From: Chitinophagaceae bacterium
GTDB taxonomy: Bacteria; Bacteroidota; Bacteroidia; Chitinophagales; Chitinophagaceae
Length of the DNA stretch: 64,000 nt
NCBI GenBank assembly: GCA_016713085.1
Contig: JADJPV010000002.1
Span: 930,001-994,000 of the forward strand
Direction: 5' to 3'
Below are positions 1-8,851 of the stretch, one piece after another (position 1 is the first letter of the stretch; each line of letters opens with the position of its first letter). The notes under the pieces were generated by a model. That model made no database searches. It was not told the DNA's origin and saw only the letters and a program-made list of their open reading frames with translations. The position numbers and the translations under genes were made by a program.

Positions 1-303
1 CATGTATTCGAGCATTGCTTTCAGATAGTCAGAAAATTCAAACCGTTCTTCATTTATTTCAGGCGCCCTGAAAACCACCATTTCATTCTGCAGCTGTAAT
101 ACCTGATCAATGGAAATTTTATAATGCTCACTTAATGTTTTCAATTCGGTTAAGGAAATCTCTTTCTCAGCTCTGATTCGCCTGTAAGCACTATCGTTAC
201 TGATGTGCAGTAGTTCAGCAACTTTATCAACCATTGATATATGTGAAGGAAGCGAGGCTTTGATATGCTGAAAAAAAAGCAGCTGGGGGTTTGCTGTATC
301 CAT
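1..303 (-). CDS. Helix-turn-helix regulator, N-terminal part (runs off the left edge)
   Basis: An open frame starts at the ATG complementary to 301-303 and stays open for 101 codons to the window edge, so the C-terminus is missing. Residues about 24-65 form a lambda-repressor-like helix-turn-helix: the segment VAELLHISNDSAYRRI followed by ISLTELKTLSEHYKISID has the helix-turn-helix pattern of XRE/BetR-like regulators that are common in Bacteroidota. It is divergent from the outer-membrane barrel gene at 550, and the roughly 245 bp between them would hold both promoters. The regulated genes cannot be deduced. Family assignment is fairly safe; specific function is unknown. Confidence 0.75.
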   Translation of the reverse strand, partial: MDTANPQLLFFQHIKASLPSHISMVDKVAELLHISNDSAYRRIRAEKEISLTELKTLSEHYKISIDQVLQLQNEMVVFRAPEINEERFEFSDYLKAMLEYM

Positions 304-549
304 GATTGATTGATTTTGGGAGTTTCTGCAAATCAGCCTGTCATTATTTGCAGAAATAGATAATTACAGGTAAGATAACGAGGTTTTTCGCAAATCGCAA
401 TACCCTTCAACACGCAGAAGTTCACGATTTGTAGTAGTAACCGCCAAACTAAAATAATGAACCGTATAAAGCAATTGGGAAAGGGGGTGTGGCAGAAGTA
501 GGTTTGAGTTGTCAATTGACAATTTACTTACATTAAAAATTTAAAAAAC

Positions 550-1209
550 ATGAAAAAGATTTTAACATTGACTGTGACACTTATCATTATTGCTCTTGCA
601 GTAAAAGCACAATCTCCCAGGTTTGGTTTTAATTCAGGTATTGCGTTGGCCAATATGAGTTATAAAGATGAAGATGGTAAAGAAAAATCAGATAGCAGGA
701 TTGGTCTTAATGCGGGAATCATGGTCGATATTCCTATTGGTCATAATCTCAGTATTCAGCCGGGAATAAATTTTATTCAAAAAGGTGCAAAAGAAAAGGA
801 AACTGAAGGAACTTATTCAATGGAAGCATCGACGAGGATTAATTATCTCGAAGTACCGGTGAACTTTGTTTACAAAGCTCCGGTTAAAAAAGGCCATTTG
901 TTTATTGGAGCAGGCCCATCAGCCGGGTATGCTTTAAAAGGTAATGTGAAAACAAAATTTTCAGATGGTCAAACAACAGAAACTGAGGAAAATAAAATCT
1001 ATATCGGAAATAAGGACGATGATGACCTGAAGCCTTTTGAACTATCAATGAATGTTTTGGGAGGCTATGAATTTAATTCAGGTTTTCAGATTGCCGTAAA
1101 CTATAATAGAAGTTTGAATAACCTGTTAACTGGTGATACCGGGTCTTCATCTTTACGAAACAGTTACTTTGGAATTAAGATTGGTTATCTGTTAAGAAAA
1201 AGAAATTAA
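550..1209 (+). CDS. Outer-membrane beta-barrel protein (PorT-like family)
   Basis: This 219-residue protein begins with a clear signal peptide (MKKILTLTVTLIIIALAVKAQ, cleavage after AQ expected) and continues as alternating amphipathic strands rich in Gly and aromatic residues, for example FGFNSGIALANM and LFIGAGPSAGYAL, ending in a short strand (SYFGIKIGYLLRKRN). This is the layout of the small Bacteroidota OMP_b-brl_2 (PorT-like) barrels. It is expected in the outer membrane; the family gives no specific substrate. It stands divergent to the HTH gene and 23 bp before a small hypothetical ORF that may share its transcript. Confidence 0.8.
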   Translation: MKKILTLTVTLIIIALAVKAQSPRFGFNSGIALANMSYKDEDGKEKSDSRIGLNAGIMVDIPIGHNLSIQPGINFIQKGAKEKETEGTYSMEASTRINYLEVPVNFVYKAPVKKGHLFIGAGPSAGYALKGNVKTKFSDGQTTETEENKIYIGNKDDDDLKPFELSMNVLGGYEFNSGFQIAVNYNRSLNNLLTGDTGSSSLRNSYFGIKIGYLLRKRN

Positions 1210-1232
1210 TTTTTCCAATCAAAGCAATCTTT

Positions 1233-1466
1233 ATGGAACATTACTTTGACGAAACAAAAGGTGATCTTAAATATATACTTGAAGAACAAAGAAGAAAAGA
1301 AGGAAATGGAACAGGGCAGGAAGATTTTATTCCAAAGAAGAAATCAAGTTTCAGCGGGTTCTTTAAACGGTTAAAGAATCTGCTATTCAAAAACAAGTTG
1401 AAAGAAACTATTTCGAAAGATGATAATAACGTAATCTGTTATATTCTCTGCTTCATCACTTCATAA
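1233..1466 (+). CDS. Small basic hypothetical protein
   Basis: A 77-residue ORF starts 23 bp after the barrel gene. It is rich in Lys and Glu (KKKSSFSGFFKRLKNLLFKNKLK) with no signal peptide or recognisable domain. Its last 10 codons read through the 3' end of the convergent rlmB gene, so the true C-terminus could differ if an indel error lies here. I do not recognise a family. Co-directional placement right after the barrel gene is the only support beyond the open frame. Confidence 0.4.
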   Translation: MEHYFDETKGDLKYILEEQRRKEGNGTGQEDFIPKKKSSFSGFFKRLKNLLFKNKLKETISKDDNNVICYILCFITS

Positions 1467-2202
1467 AGGATCATACCCGTTGCTATCGAAACATTCAAAC
1501 TTTCAAAATCTCCTTTCATGGGGATTTTGAAAGTTTCATCACAGATCTTCATCAGTCCGGGAAAACACCTTTCTCCTCCCCTCCCATTATAATGGCACAG
1601 GGTTCTTTGAAGTCGCAGTCATAAACAACTTTCGTTGCTGTCATTTCACTCGCCAGTACTTTGATGCCGTTGAGATGAAGATCATCAACAGCTTTCATTA
1701 AACTGTTCACACGGCAAATGGCAATCTGTTCCAATGCACCGGCACTGGTCAATATTGCATCTTCATTCAATGCACCAACTCCTTTATCAGGAATAATGAT
1801 GGCCTGTACACCACAGCAAAAAGCTGTGCGTGCAATACCGCCAATATTGCGGATATCAGTAATTCCATCAAGAATAAGAAACAAGGGTGTTTCACCTTTA
1901 TCAACCACCCATGAAATCACTTCCTGCAGATCCTGGTAGCGGATCTTTGACAATTGTGCAATGATTCCTTCGTGTCCCTGGATATTATAACCATTCAGTT
2001 TTTCAACCGGGACTTTACTAATTGGAATATTCTGCTTCAAAGCGAGAATCTTGATTTCTTCTATCACATCACCATACAGGTTGTTCTGTAAATAGATTTT
2101 ATCTAATTGCTTCCCTTCCTGCAATGCTTCCAATACTGGAATCCTTCCTGCTACAAGGGTTGATTTTTTTGGCCGCTGCTGTTGTTGTCTGAAATGTTTC
2201 AC
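1439..2202 (-). CDS. rlmB: 23S rRNA (guanosine-2'-O-) methyltransferase RlmB, frame broken near its 3' end
   Basis: This is a SpoU/TrmH-type SPOUT methyltransferase that 2'-O-methylates a guanosine of 23S rRNA using SAM. An N-terminal substrate-binding domain (AGRIPVLEALQEGK) is followed by the SPOUT motifs DGITDIRNIGGIARTA, IIMGGEEKGV and IPMKGDFESLNVSIATGM. The last motif lies in a different frame: the first frame stops at 1552, while the frame that continues the protein runs to a TAA at 1439-1441. Restoring one base in the GGG run at 1559-1561 joins the two. I prefer the GTG at 2202 as start, because the upstream ATG at 2241 lies inside the metK terminator hairpin and adds residues atypical for the family. 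The 3' end overlaps the convergent small ORF by 28 nt. Confidence 0.85.
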
Positions 2203-2224
2203 TTTGCAAAGAAATGATTTATCA

Positions 2225-2263
2225 AATAAAAAACCCTGCAAGAGTTTTAAACCTGCAGGGTTT
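2225..2263 (-). terminator. Rho-independent terminator after metK
   Basis: On the minus strand AAACCCTGCA pairs with TGCAGGGTTT around a 13-nt loop, followed by a T-rich tract (complement of the A run at 2225-2233). The left arm begins inside the last codons of metK and the hairpin separates metK from rlmB. Confidence 0.7.
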
Positions 2264-3554
2264 CAAAGTCCCCCTTCAGGGGGATATATTGGGGGCTTAT
2301 TTCAGCCCGAATGCTTTTTTTCACTTTGCTTACATAATCCAGTTTTTCCCAGGTAAATAATTCCACTTTTACCTTTTTTACTTTACCATCCGGACTTGTA
2401 AATGTTTTTTCAACGAACTGCGATACACGACCCATATGACCGTATGCTGCAGTTTCGCTGTAAATAGGATTACGCAATTTCAAACGCTGCTCAATGAAGT
2501 AAGGACGCATATCAAAAACACCTTCAATGATTTTTGATATCTGACCATCAGTCAATTCAACTTTTGCAGTGCCATACGTATTTACGTTGATAGAAGTTGG
2601 CTTGGCTACACCAATGGCGTAAGAAACCTGTACCAGTACTTCATCGCATAAACCGGCAGCAACCATATTTTTTGCAATATGACGTGTAGCATATGCAGCA
2701 GAGCGATCAACTTTGGAAGGATCTTTACCACTGAAAGCACCGCCACCATGTGCTCCTTTACCACCATAGGTATCAACAATGATCTTGCGACCTGTTAAAC
2801 CTGTATCACCATGAGGTCCGCCGATTACAAACTTTCCGGTTGGGTTTACATGGTAAGTAATGTTGTCGTTAAACAACTTGCTGTATTTCTTGTATTTTGA
2901 TTTGACACGGGGAATGAGAACATTGATCACATCAGATTTGATCTTCGCCAACATTTTAGCTTCTGTATCAAAATCGTCATGCTGGGTAGAAATCACAATA
3001 GCATCAATACGAACGGGACGGTTATTGTCATCATATTCCAATGTTACCTGGCTTTTTGCATCGGGACGCAGGTAAGGCATTTTAGAATTCTTTTCACGGC
3101 GGATAGCTGCCAATTCAATCAGGAGATTATGTGCAAGATCCAGTGCCATCGGCATATAATGCTCTGTTTCGTTGGTTGCATAACCAAACATCATTCCCTG
3201 ATCGCCGGCACCCTGTTCTTCTTTTTTCTTACGGTCAACACCCTGGTTGATATCAGCACTCTGTTCGTGAATGGCTTATAAAACACCGCAGGAGTTTGCC
3301 TCGAACATATATTCGCTCTTGGTATATCCGATTTTCTTAATTACGCCACGTGCAATTTCCTGTACATCCAGGTATGCTTTTGATTTTACTTCACCGGCTA
3401 ATACAACCTGTCCGGTTGTAACCAATGTTTCGCAGGCAACTTTTGACTGAGGGTCAAACGCAAGAAAGTTATCAATTAATGCGTCACTGATCTGGTCAGC
3501 TACTTTATCCGGATGACCTTCGGAAACAGATTCTGATGTAAATAAATAAGGCAT
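2247..3554 (-). CDS. metK: S-adenosylmethionine synthetase with an in-frame TAA at codon 93
   Basis: MetK makes SAM from methionine and ATP in the cytosol. All family signatures are present: SVSEGHPDKVADQISDA, GAGDQGMMFGYATNET, GGGAFSGKDPSKVDRSAAY and the glycine-rich GPHGDTGLTGRKIIVDTYGG. The reading frame is continuous over 436 codons except for a TAA at 3276-3278. It falls where the family has Ser in CGVLSAIHEQSADINQG; the text after the stop continues this motif without a shift, so a single C-to-A change from TCA is the simplest reading. The gene is essential in most bacteria and no second copy is visible, so a sequencing error is likelier than a null allele. The C-terminal roughly 14 codons derive from a REP-like repeat. 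The promoter is at 3580-3587. Confidence 0.93.
2267..2298 (-). repeat. REP-like C/G hairpin inside the metK 3' coding end
   Basis: The sequence pairs AGTCCCCCTT with AGGGGG and a second GGGGGCTT block, like the short palindromes scattered between Bacteroidota genes. A related element sits at 25536-25570. Here it is translated in frame as the last residues of MetK (about SPQYIPLKGDFET). Confidence 0.55.
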
Positions 3555-3579
3555 ATTTGCTGGGTTTTTAAGTCAGGCG

Positions 3580-3587
3580 CAAAGATA
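3580..3587 (-). promoter_or_regulatory. Bacteroidota -7 element (TATCTTTG) upstream of metK
   Basis: The minus strand reads TATCTTTG, a full match to TAnnTTTG, 25 bp before the metK ATG. A TTTG lies about 15 bp further upstream, closer than the usual -33 spacing. Confidence 0.5.
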
Positions 3588-3608
3588 AGAGTTGAAACAA
3601 TTCAAATA

Positions 3609-5093
3609 TTACTGCTTGGAGTAATAAATACGAACAAACATTTTGTATTGTGGATGAGATCCGCCACCCAATTTTACCCTGCCAAATGCAAGGGGGTTGA
3701 TGGTTGTAGAACTGGAAATTGCTCCGGAAAACTCAGCAAAATAAGGAGCCGAGAGTTTGAAATCACGAAGTGAGGCTTTCCCGTTTACCAGGTTTTGAAC
3801 ATAACTGGTAATATTCATTTTGTATTCTGCAACCAGGTTACTTGATGCATCCTTGAAATACGAAGGAATTCCACCGGTATAATCTGCAGAAATAGTATAT
3901 AGTGTTACATTCTTTAGTGGATCAAATGTTAGTGTGTTAGCATAATAATTCGCACTATCATAGGGGATACTTGCAATCTTTCCGTCTGCTGTATAAGTAA
4001 ACAAATGAAGAGCCGGCTGTAACAGAATATTTTCTATTGTTAACGGTCCCTGGTAAATCTGTCGGGCAACAATTTCTGCACGATGAATTAGATAGGGCTT
4101 GTTTCTGATTGTATCCATTGCAGGCACTTTAATTTTCACTGCAGTACCGGGGCCTGCCTGAATATAAGCAAGGCTTGAAGGTAAGCCTGATGTGATTGTT
4201 GGTTCAGCAGTACTGCCTGTATAGTTGCGGTATATTTTGTTGGCATTTGCACTTCTGATGGTATCTGCAACAAAGTTAAAACGGGTAACGGTGGTATCAT
4301 TTCCGGTGCCATCTCTTTTCTTGTAGCGGTAGTAAAGATTCAAACGTGTTTCAGCACCGGTCATTGAAAAATAATTAATCGAATTTCCACTTGTTGTAGA
4401 ATCGGGGATCAGGGCAAACCCGTTCAGGAATGCTTTGAAAATAGAGTCATTGCGAAACGCATTTGCTACATTATCCTGATCCAGTAATAACCTGCCAAAA
4501 GCATTATCGAGTTTTATTCGCAACTGGTTGTATATGGTATCGGTCTTATAAGCAGCTTTATAGCCGTTCCTTAATTTAATGGCGGTATACTGTTCCGTAC
4601 CCAAAAAGTCTGCAGTTGAAAATGCAGGTGCTTCCGTAAACCTGTATAATTTACTTGCTTTAAAAGTCGGGTCAGTTATTTTATAAACATTAACTCTTGA
4701 CAGCGCATTTGTATCACCATAATTTCCTGCAAAAGTCAGCGACAGAACACAGGAGTCGAGAAACAAACTGTCTTTTGATACCGGGTATGAAAATGGATAA
4801 CTGATGGGCAGCATTTGAAAATACATAGCTGCAGTTGTTGTGCCAAACATCGGGTCGTTAATATAGCCTAAAATATGCTGATCACCTTTACCGATTGAAC
4901 TGGTATCTGCTTCAATAAAAGAAGTCGTTTCAACAGGCAGTTCCATTGTGTCTGTGATGAGACGATCTGATCCGGGGATAAGGTCACCACCTAAATTAGT
5001 ACGTTCAAGTTTTGTACATCCACTTATAAATGCCAATAAAAGAACTGATAAAAACAGGTTTCTTCTGCGCATGTCCGTGCTAAAAAAATTCAT
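3609..5093 (-). CDS. DUF4270 family outer-membrane lipoprotein
   Basis: A 494-residue protein with a lipoprotein signal: hydrophobic stretch RNLFLSVLLLAFISGC with the acylated Cys at the end of the lipobox. Internal features match DUF4270 of Bacteroidota: the N-terminal NLGGDLIPGSDRL, the strand-rich body with ILGYINDPMFGTTTAAMYFQ, and a C-terminal GRVKLGGGSHPQYKMFVRIYYSK. Its biochemical role is not established. It starts 16 bp after the glycogen synthase-like gene, a neighbourhood recurrent in this phylum, so the two are probably cotranscribed. An in-frame upstream Met is included in this start; MRRRNLFL, seven residues later, is an equally good start. Confidence 0.82.
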   Translation of the reverse strand: MNFFSTDMRRRNLFLSVLLLAFISGCTKLERTNLGGDLIPGSDRLITDTMELPVETTSFIEADTSSIGKGDQHILGYINDPMFGTTTAAMYFQMLPISYPFSYPVSKDSLFLDSCVLSLTFAGNYGDTNALSRVNVYKITDPTFKASKLYRFTEAPAFSTADFLGTEQYTAIKLRNGYKAAYKTDTIYNQLRIKLDNAFGRLLLDQDNVANAFRNDSIFKAFLNGFALIPDSTTSGNSINYFSMTGAETRLNLYYRYKKRDGTGNDTTVTRFNFVADTIRSANANKIYRNYTGSTAEPTITSGLPSSLAYIQAGPGTAVKIKVPAMDTIRNKPYLIHRAEIVARQIYQGPLTIENILLQPALHLFTYTADGKIASIPYDSANYYANTLTFDPLKNVTLYTISADYTGGIPSYFKDASSNLVAEYKMNITSYVQNLVNGKASLRDFKLSAPYFAEFSGAISSSTTINPLAFGRVKLGGGSHPQYKMFVRIYYSKQ

Positions 5094-5109
5094 AGTAATG
5101 ATGACAGTG

Positions 5110-5928
5110 TTATTTCGCCGAAAGGTCGGTATATAGTTGTAAATAGTCTGTTAAATCACCGTCTGGTTTAAATGGTAACACTTTTTTGCCACGCACTTTT
5201 CCAAATTCTTCCAGCAATTTTTTGTCAACTTTTTCAGCACCAAATGTTATAGCATCTGCATATGTTGCACCACCACGGAACATGGCTGTATTGTTGACAT
5301 CCTTATAAGGTTCCAGATCTTTGTCTTTAATATTGGCGTGAATGCTTGCCAGCTTTAAAAACTTAGCACCCAGTTTTTCTTTGAAGGTATTCTGACCAAT
5401 GGTGTAAACGAGTTTACTGTTTCCAAAAACGGGTTCTTTCTTATACGCAGTTTGAAGGTACATGGGAATTAAACCTGTCATCCAGCCACTGCAATGAATA
5501 ATATCCGGGGGCCATCCAAATTTCTTAACGGTCTCTAATGCACCCTTACAGAAGAAAATGGAACGTAAATCATTGTCATCAAACCACTTTTCATTCTCAT
5601 CATGATAAATGAACTTACGTTTAAAGAAATCTTCATTCTCTAAAAAATAAACCTGTAAACGGGCATTGGGTAAGGAGGCAACTTTGATCTGCAGCGGGTA
5701 GTCGTCATTATCAACAGAAACGTTGATACCACTGAGGCGAACTACTTCGTGTAATCTGTGCCGGCGTTCATTAATAACTCCAAAGCGGGGCATAATGCAA
5801 CGGATCTCAAAACCACCTTCGTTTGCTTTAATTGCCAGTTGATTAACAATGGATGAGAAATCTGTTTCCTCCAGATAAGGAGACATTTCACTGGCAATAA
5901 ATAAAATTCTTTTCTTTGCTGCTACCAT
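5110..5928 (-). CDS. Glycogen/starch synthase N-terminal domain protein (GT5-like, single domain)
   Basis: The 272 residues correspond to the N-terminal half of GT5 glycogen synthases: KRILFIASEMSPYLEETDFSSI, CIMPRFGVI, and DIIHCSGWMTGLIPMYL. In classical GlgA the N-terminus carries a KxGGL ADP-glucose motif; here that position reads EETDFSSI, and the C-terminal GT-B lobe is absent with no remnant downstream. Such short proteins next to DUF4270 and pan genes are typical of Bacteroidota and are usually annotated as glycogen synthase, but catalytic activity is doubtful. Divergent from panC; its promoter is at 5970-5977. Confidence 0.75.
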   Translation of the reverse strand: MVAAKKRILFIASEMSPYLEETDFSSIVNQLAIKANEGGFEIRCIMPRFGVINERRHRLHEVVRLSGINVSVDNDDYPLQIKVASLPNARLQVYFLENEDFFKRKFIYHDENEKWFDDNDLRSIFFCKGALETVKKFGWPPDIIHCSGWMTGLIPMYLQTAYKKEPVFGNSKLVYTIGQNTFKEKLGAKFLKLASIHANIKDKDLEPYKDVNNTAMFRGGATYADAITFGAEKVDKKLLEEFGKVRGKKVLPFKPDGDLTDYLQLYTDLSAK

Positions 5929-5969
5929 TACTGTTTATTAAGGAATCTTTACTTCTTTAAAGAAGTGTG

Positions 5970-5977
5970 CAAAGGTA
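5970..5977 (-). promoter_or_regulatory. Bacteroidota -7 element (TACCTTTG) for the glycogen synthase-like operon
   Basis: The minus strand has TACCTTTG 42 bp before the ATG at 5928, a full match to TAnnTTTG, in the intergenic region shared with panC. Confidence 0.5.
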
Positions 5978-6036
5978 GTGGATTTTAGCGAAAAGACAGG
6001 TGACTACAGTCGTATTGCCATTTAAAACAACGAATT

Positions 6037-6881
6037 ATGCTCATTTTTCATAAGGTTTCAGATATCAGAAAGTGGCTTGATCAACAGGTTTTGGCCGGGC
6101 AAAGTGTTGGCTTTGTACCAACCATGGGAGCATTGCATCAGGGCCATCTGTCTCTCATTGATCAAAGCCGGGAACGGACAGAGGTAACCGTCAGCAGCAT
6201 CTTTGTAAATCCAACTCAATTTAATGACCCAAAGGATTTTGAAAAATACCCTGTGACAATTCAGCAGGATATTCAACTGCTGATCAAAACAGGTTGTGAT
6301 ATTTTGTTTCTTCCTTCAGCCAGCGAAATTTACCCAAATGGAACGGCACATCTCCCCACTATGAACTTGGGTATTTAGAAACGGTACTGGAAGGCAAATA
6401 CCGTCCGGGGCATTTCCAGGGAGTTTGCCAGGTAGTGCACCGGCTGCTGGAAATTGTTCAGCCAAACCTACTGTTCCTGGGACAAAAGGACTTTCAGCAA
6501 TGCATGGTTATAAAAAAGCTGATTGAACAAACGGGCTTGTCAACACAAGTGCAAATTATTCCCACCCTCCGGGAAAATGACGGACTTGCCATGAGCAGCC
6601 GTAATATGAGACTGAGCGAAACTGAACGGGCAAATGCAACATCCATACATCAGGCTCTTTTACAAATGAAAGGACAATTGCAACAGGGTTCTGTTTTAAA
6701 ATTGAAACAAAAAACGACTGACTTTTTAAAGAATAAGGGATTCAGGGTTGATTATGCCGAACTTGCCAAAGCAGATACGTTGGATTTAATTGATGAATGG
6801 AACGGACAGGACAAACTTGTAGCTTTGATAGCAGCTTATCTGAATGAAGTGCGCCTGATTGATAACATGATTCTGACATAA
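6037..6881 (+). CDS. panC: Pantoate-beta-alanine ligase, frame broken in a C run
   Basis: PanC joins pantoate and beta-alanine using ATP, the last step to pantothenate. Seen: PTMGALHQGHLSLI with the HxGH nucleotide-binding site, VSSIFVNPTQF, the LFLGQKDFQQ segment and the MSSRN loop. The frame from 6037 ends at 6378, yet the downstream text HYELGYLETVLEGKYRPGH through the stop at 6881 continues the protein one frame over. One missing C in the CCCC run at 6354-6357 restores a complete protein of about 280 residues, the usual length. panD follows after 40 bp. Confidence 0.92.
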
Positions 6882-6908
6882 GCAAAAATGTTTTCAAAAG
6901 AATCCCTC

Positions 6909-6916
6909 TAAATTTG
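6909..6916 (+). promoter_or_regulatory. Candidate internal promoter (TAAATTTG) just before panD
   Basis: TAAATTTG matches the TAnnTTTG -7 element and ends only 5 nt before the panD ATG, which would place the transcript start at or next to the start codon. panD could also be read from the panC transcript. Confidence 0.35.
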
Positions 6917-6921
6917 CCGTC

Positions 6922-7266
6922 ATGGAAATAGAAGTACTGAAATCGAAAATACACCGCATCACAATTACAGAAGCGAATCTTCATTACGTAGGAAGTCTTA
7001 CTTTAGACGAAGATCTGATGGATGCTGCCAACATGATTGAATATGAAAAGATACAGGTGGTAAATGTAAATAATGGTAACAGGCTGGAAACTTATTTGAT
7101 CAAGGGCAAGCGTGGAAGTGGTGTTTGCTGCTTAAACGGGCCCGCTGCACGCCAGGGAAGTGTGGGTGATGTGGTGATTATTATTTCGTATGCTACAATG
7201 AAGTTTGAAGAAGCGAAAACCTTTAAACCATGGCTCGTATTTCCGAAAGGCACAAATAAACTCTGA
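6922..7266 (+). CDS. panD: Aspartate 1-decarboxylase (pyruvoyl enzyme)
   Basis: PanD decarboxylates aspartate to beta-alanine for PanC. The 114-residue protein has the self-processing site Gly24-Ser25 in HYVGSLTLDEDLMDAAN; cleavage there generates the pyruvoyl group. GPAARQGSVGDVVIIISY near the C-terminus is the conserved active-site strand. The length is normal. It lies between panC and the flippase-like gene in one rightward run. Confidence is high because the length, processing site and neighbours all agree. Confidence 0.95.
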   Translation: MEIEVLKSKIHRITITEANLHYVGSLTLDEDLMDAANMIEYEKIQVVNVNNGNRLETYLIKGKRGSGVCCLNGPAARQGSVGDVVIIISYATMKFEEAKTFKPWLVFPKGTNKL

Positions 7267-7284
7267 GACTGAGTCTTACCTCTT

Positions 7285-8321
7285 ATGCTTAAAAAAGAAT
7301 TATCCTTGCTCTTCAGTTTCTCTTTTCCTTGGATTGGGTGTCTTTCTTGTATGGTGGATGGCAAGAGGTATTGACGATAAGGGCTGGGAACAGATCAGGA
7401 CGTCATTAAAACAGGCGAACTACTGGCTTTTTATCCCTGTATTATTAATGATGCTGCTCAGTCACTATATCCGGGCTTTACGCTGGAAGATATTGATGGA
7501 GCCGCTGGGTTATAAACCTTCAACCTTTAATGTATTTAATGCTGTAATGATTGGTTACTTAGCCAATCTTGCCTTTCCCCGTTTGGGCGAAGTACTGAAA
7601 TGTACCATCCTTGCCCGGTATGAAAAAATGGGCCCTGATAAACTGATAGGGACTATTGTTGCAGAAAGAGCCATTGATCTTGTTTGCCTGATAGGAGCAT
7701 TTGTAATTACGATTCTATTGCAGATAGATACGGTTGGAGCCTATGCAATGACACTGTTGCAGAATATTTTCATGGGCGATGACCAGAAGTTTTCATGGTT
7801 AAAGTTAATACTGGTTCTTGGCGGCGTTTCAGTTTTTCTATGGCTGTTCTACATGCTGCTGAAAAAGTTCAGCCATTTTCCACTGATTGAAAAAATTAAA
7901 AAATGTTGTAAAGGGAATCTGGAGCGGAATCAACAGCGTTCGTCATATCAAAAATCGCTGGAAGTTTATTTTTCAAACTGCACTCATCTGGCTATTATAT
8001 TTAATGAGCAGCCGTATTGGTTTTTATGCCATGACAGAAGTTTCACATCTCGGCATACGGGAAGCCTTTTCTATTTTATCATTCGGCAGTTTGGGAATGA
8101 TTGCCACACAGGGTGGTTTAGGTGCCTACCAATACATTGTTCAGGAAATACTGATGCTCTACGGACAAACACAATTGGTAGGTTTTACATTTGGATGGAT
8201 TCTATGGATTGCACAAACAGTTGTGATTTTAGTTGGCGGACTTGTTTGCTCAATACTTTTACCCATCGTTAACAGAAAACGGAATGAAAGCAATACAACA
8301 TATTCAGCAGAAAGTTCTTAA
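7285..8321 (+). CDS. UPF0104/flippase-like integral membrane protein, two frame breaks
   Basis: A multi-pass membrane protein of the lysylphosphatidylglycerol synthase TM / flippase-like family (UPF0104). Hydrophobic segments include FLGLGVFLVWWMA, LFIPVLLMMLLSHYIRALRW and the hallmark YLANLAFPRLGEVLKC. I place the start at ATG 7285 (MLKKELSLLFSF), 18 bp after panD. The body is then one frame away, implying an extra base near the TTTT at 7323-7326. A second shift in the A6 run at 7898-7903 separates it from the C-terminal part (NVVKGIWSGINSV through GGLVCSILLPIVNRKR). The alternative start at 7205 overlaps panD and yields an implausible N-terminus. The family is thought to move lipids or polyprenyl-linked substrates; the substrate here is unknown. 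Confidence 0.75.
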
Positions 8322-8778
8322 CCAGCAGCAGTTACAACAGACTTTATACCGTTGGCGTAAGTTTGGTAAAATTAAAATAGCCTTTACAAACGGTTGCTTT
8401 GATATTCTGCATGCAGGTCATATTCATTCTTTATCGCAGGCTGCTTCTTTTGCAGATGTGCTGATTGTCGGCTTAAACAGCGATGCCTCCACCAAAAAAT
8501 TAAAAGGCGAAAACCGGCCCATCAATAATGAACAGAACCGGGCCTTGAGCCTTGCTTCATTAGTAATAGTGGATGCAGGTGTATTGTTTGATGAAGACAC
8601 ACCGCATGAACTGATCAAGTCAATTCTTCCAGATGTTTTGGTAAAAGGTGGCGATTATACAATTGATACAATTGTTGGGGCAAAAGAAGTTATGGCCAAT
8701 GGTGGAAGGGTTGAAATTATCCCTTTGGTTGAGGGGTTGTCAACCACTTCAATTCTGAAAAAAATTGAAACACTCTGA
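8284..8778 (+). CDS. rfaE2: D-glycero-beta-D-manno-heptose 1-phosphate adenylyltransferase
   Basis: This is a stand-alone second domain of HldE, a cytidylyltransferase-fold enzyme that adenylylates heptose-1-phosphate for LPS core synthesis. Seen: FTNGCFDILHAGHIHSL with the HxGH motif, LIVGLNSDASTKKLKGENRP, and VKGGDYTIDTIVGAKEV. It lacks the kinase domain found in the fused enzyme, as is usual in Bacteroidota. I chose ATG 8284 over the upstream start at 8233 because the extra 17 residues read through the previous gene. The 38-nt overlap with the flippase-like gene suggests translational coupling. Confidence 0.9.
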   Translation: MKAIQHIQQKVLNQQQLQQTLYRWRKFGKIKIAFTNGCFDILHAGHIHSLSQAASFADVLIVGLNSDASTKKLKGENRPINNEQNRALSLASLVIVDAGVLFDEDTPHELIKSILPDVLVKGGDYTIDTIVGAKEVMANGGRVEIIPLVEGLSTTSILKKIETL

Positions 8779-8851
8779 GGTTCTTTTCAAAAACTTAACC
8801 TGCCGTCAGTCATTCACTTCTTACATTTACGGTTAAGTATAACCGATTGAT

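Noticed and set aside
333..515. Leftward 60-codon ORF between the HTH and barrel genes
   Set aside because: Composition is that of spacer DNA, there is no conserved motif, and it covers the shared promoter region.
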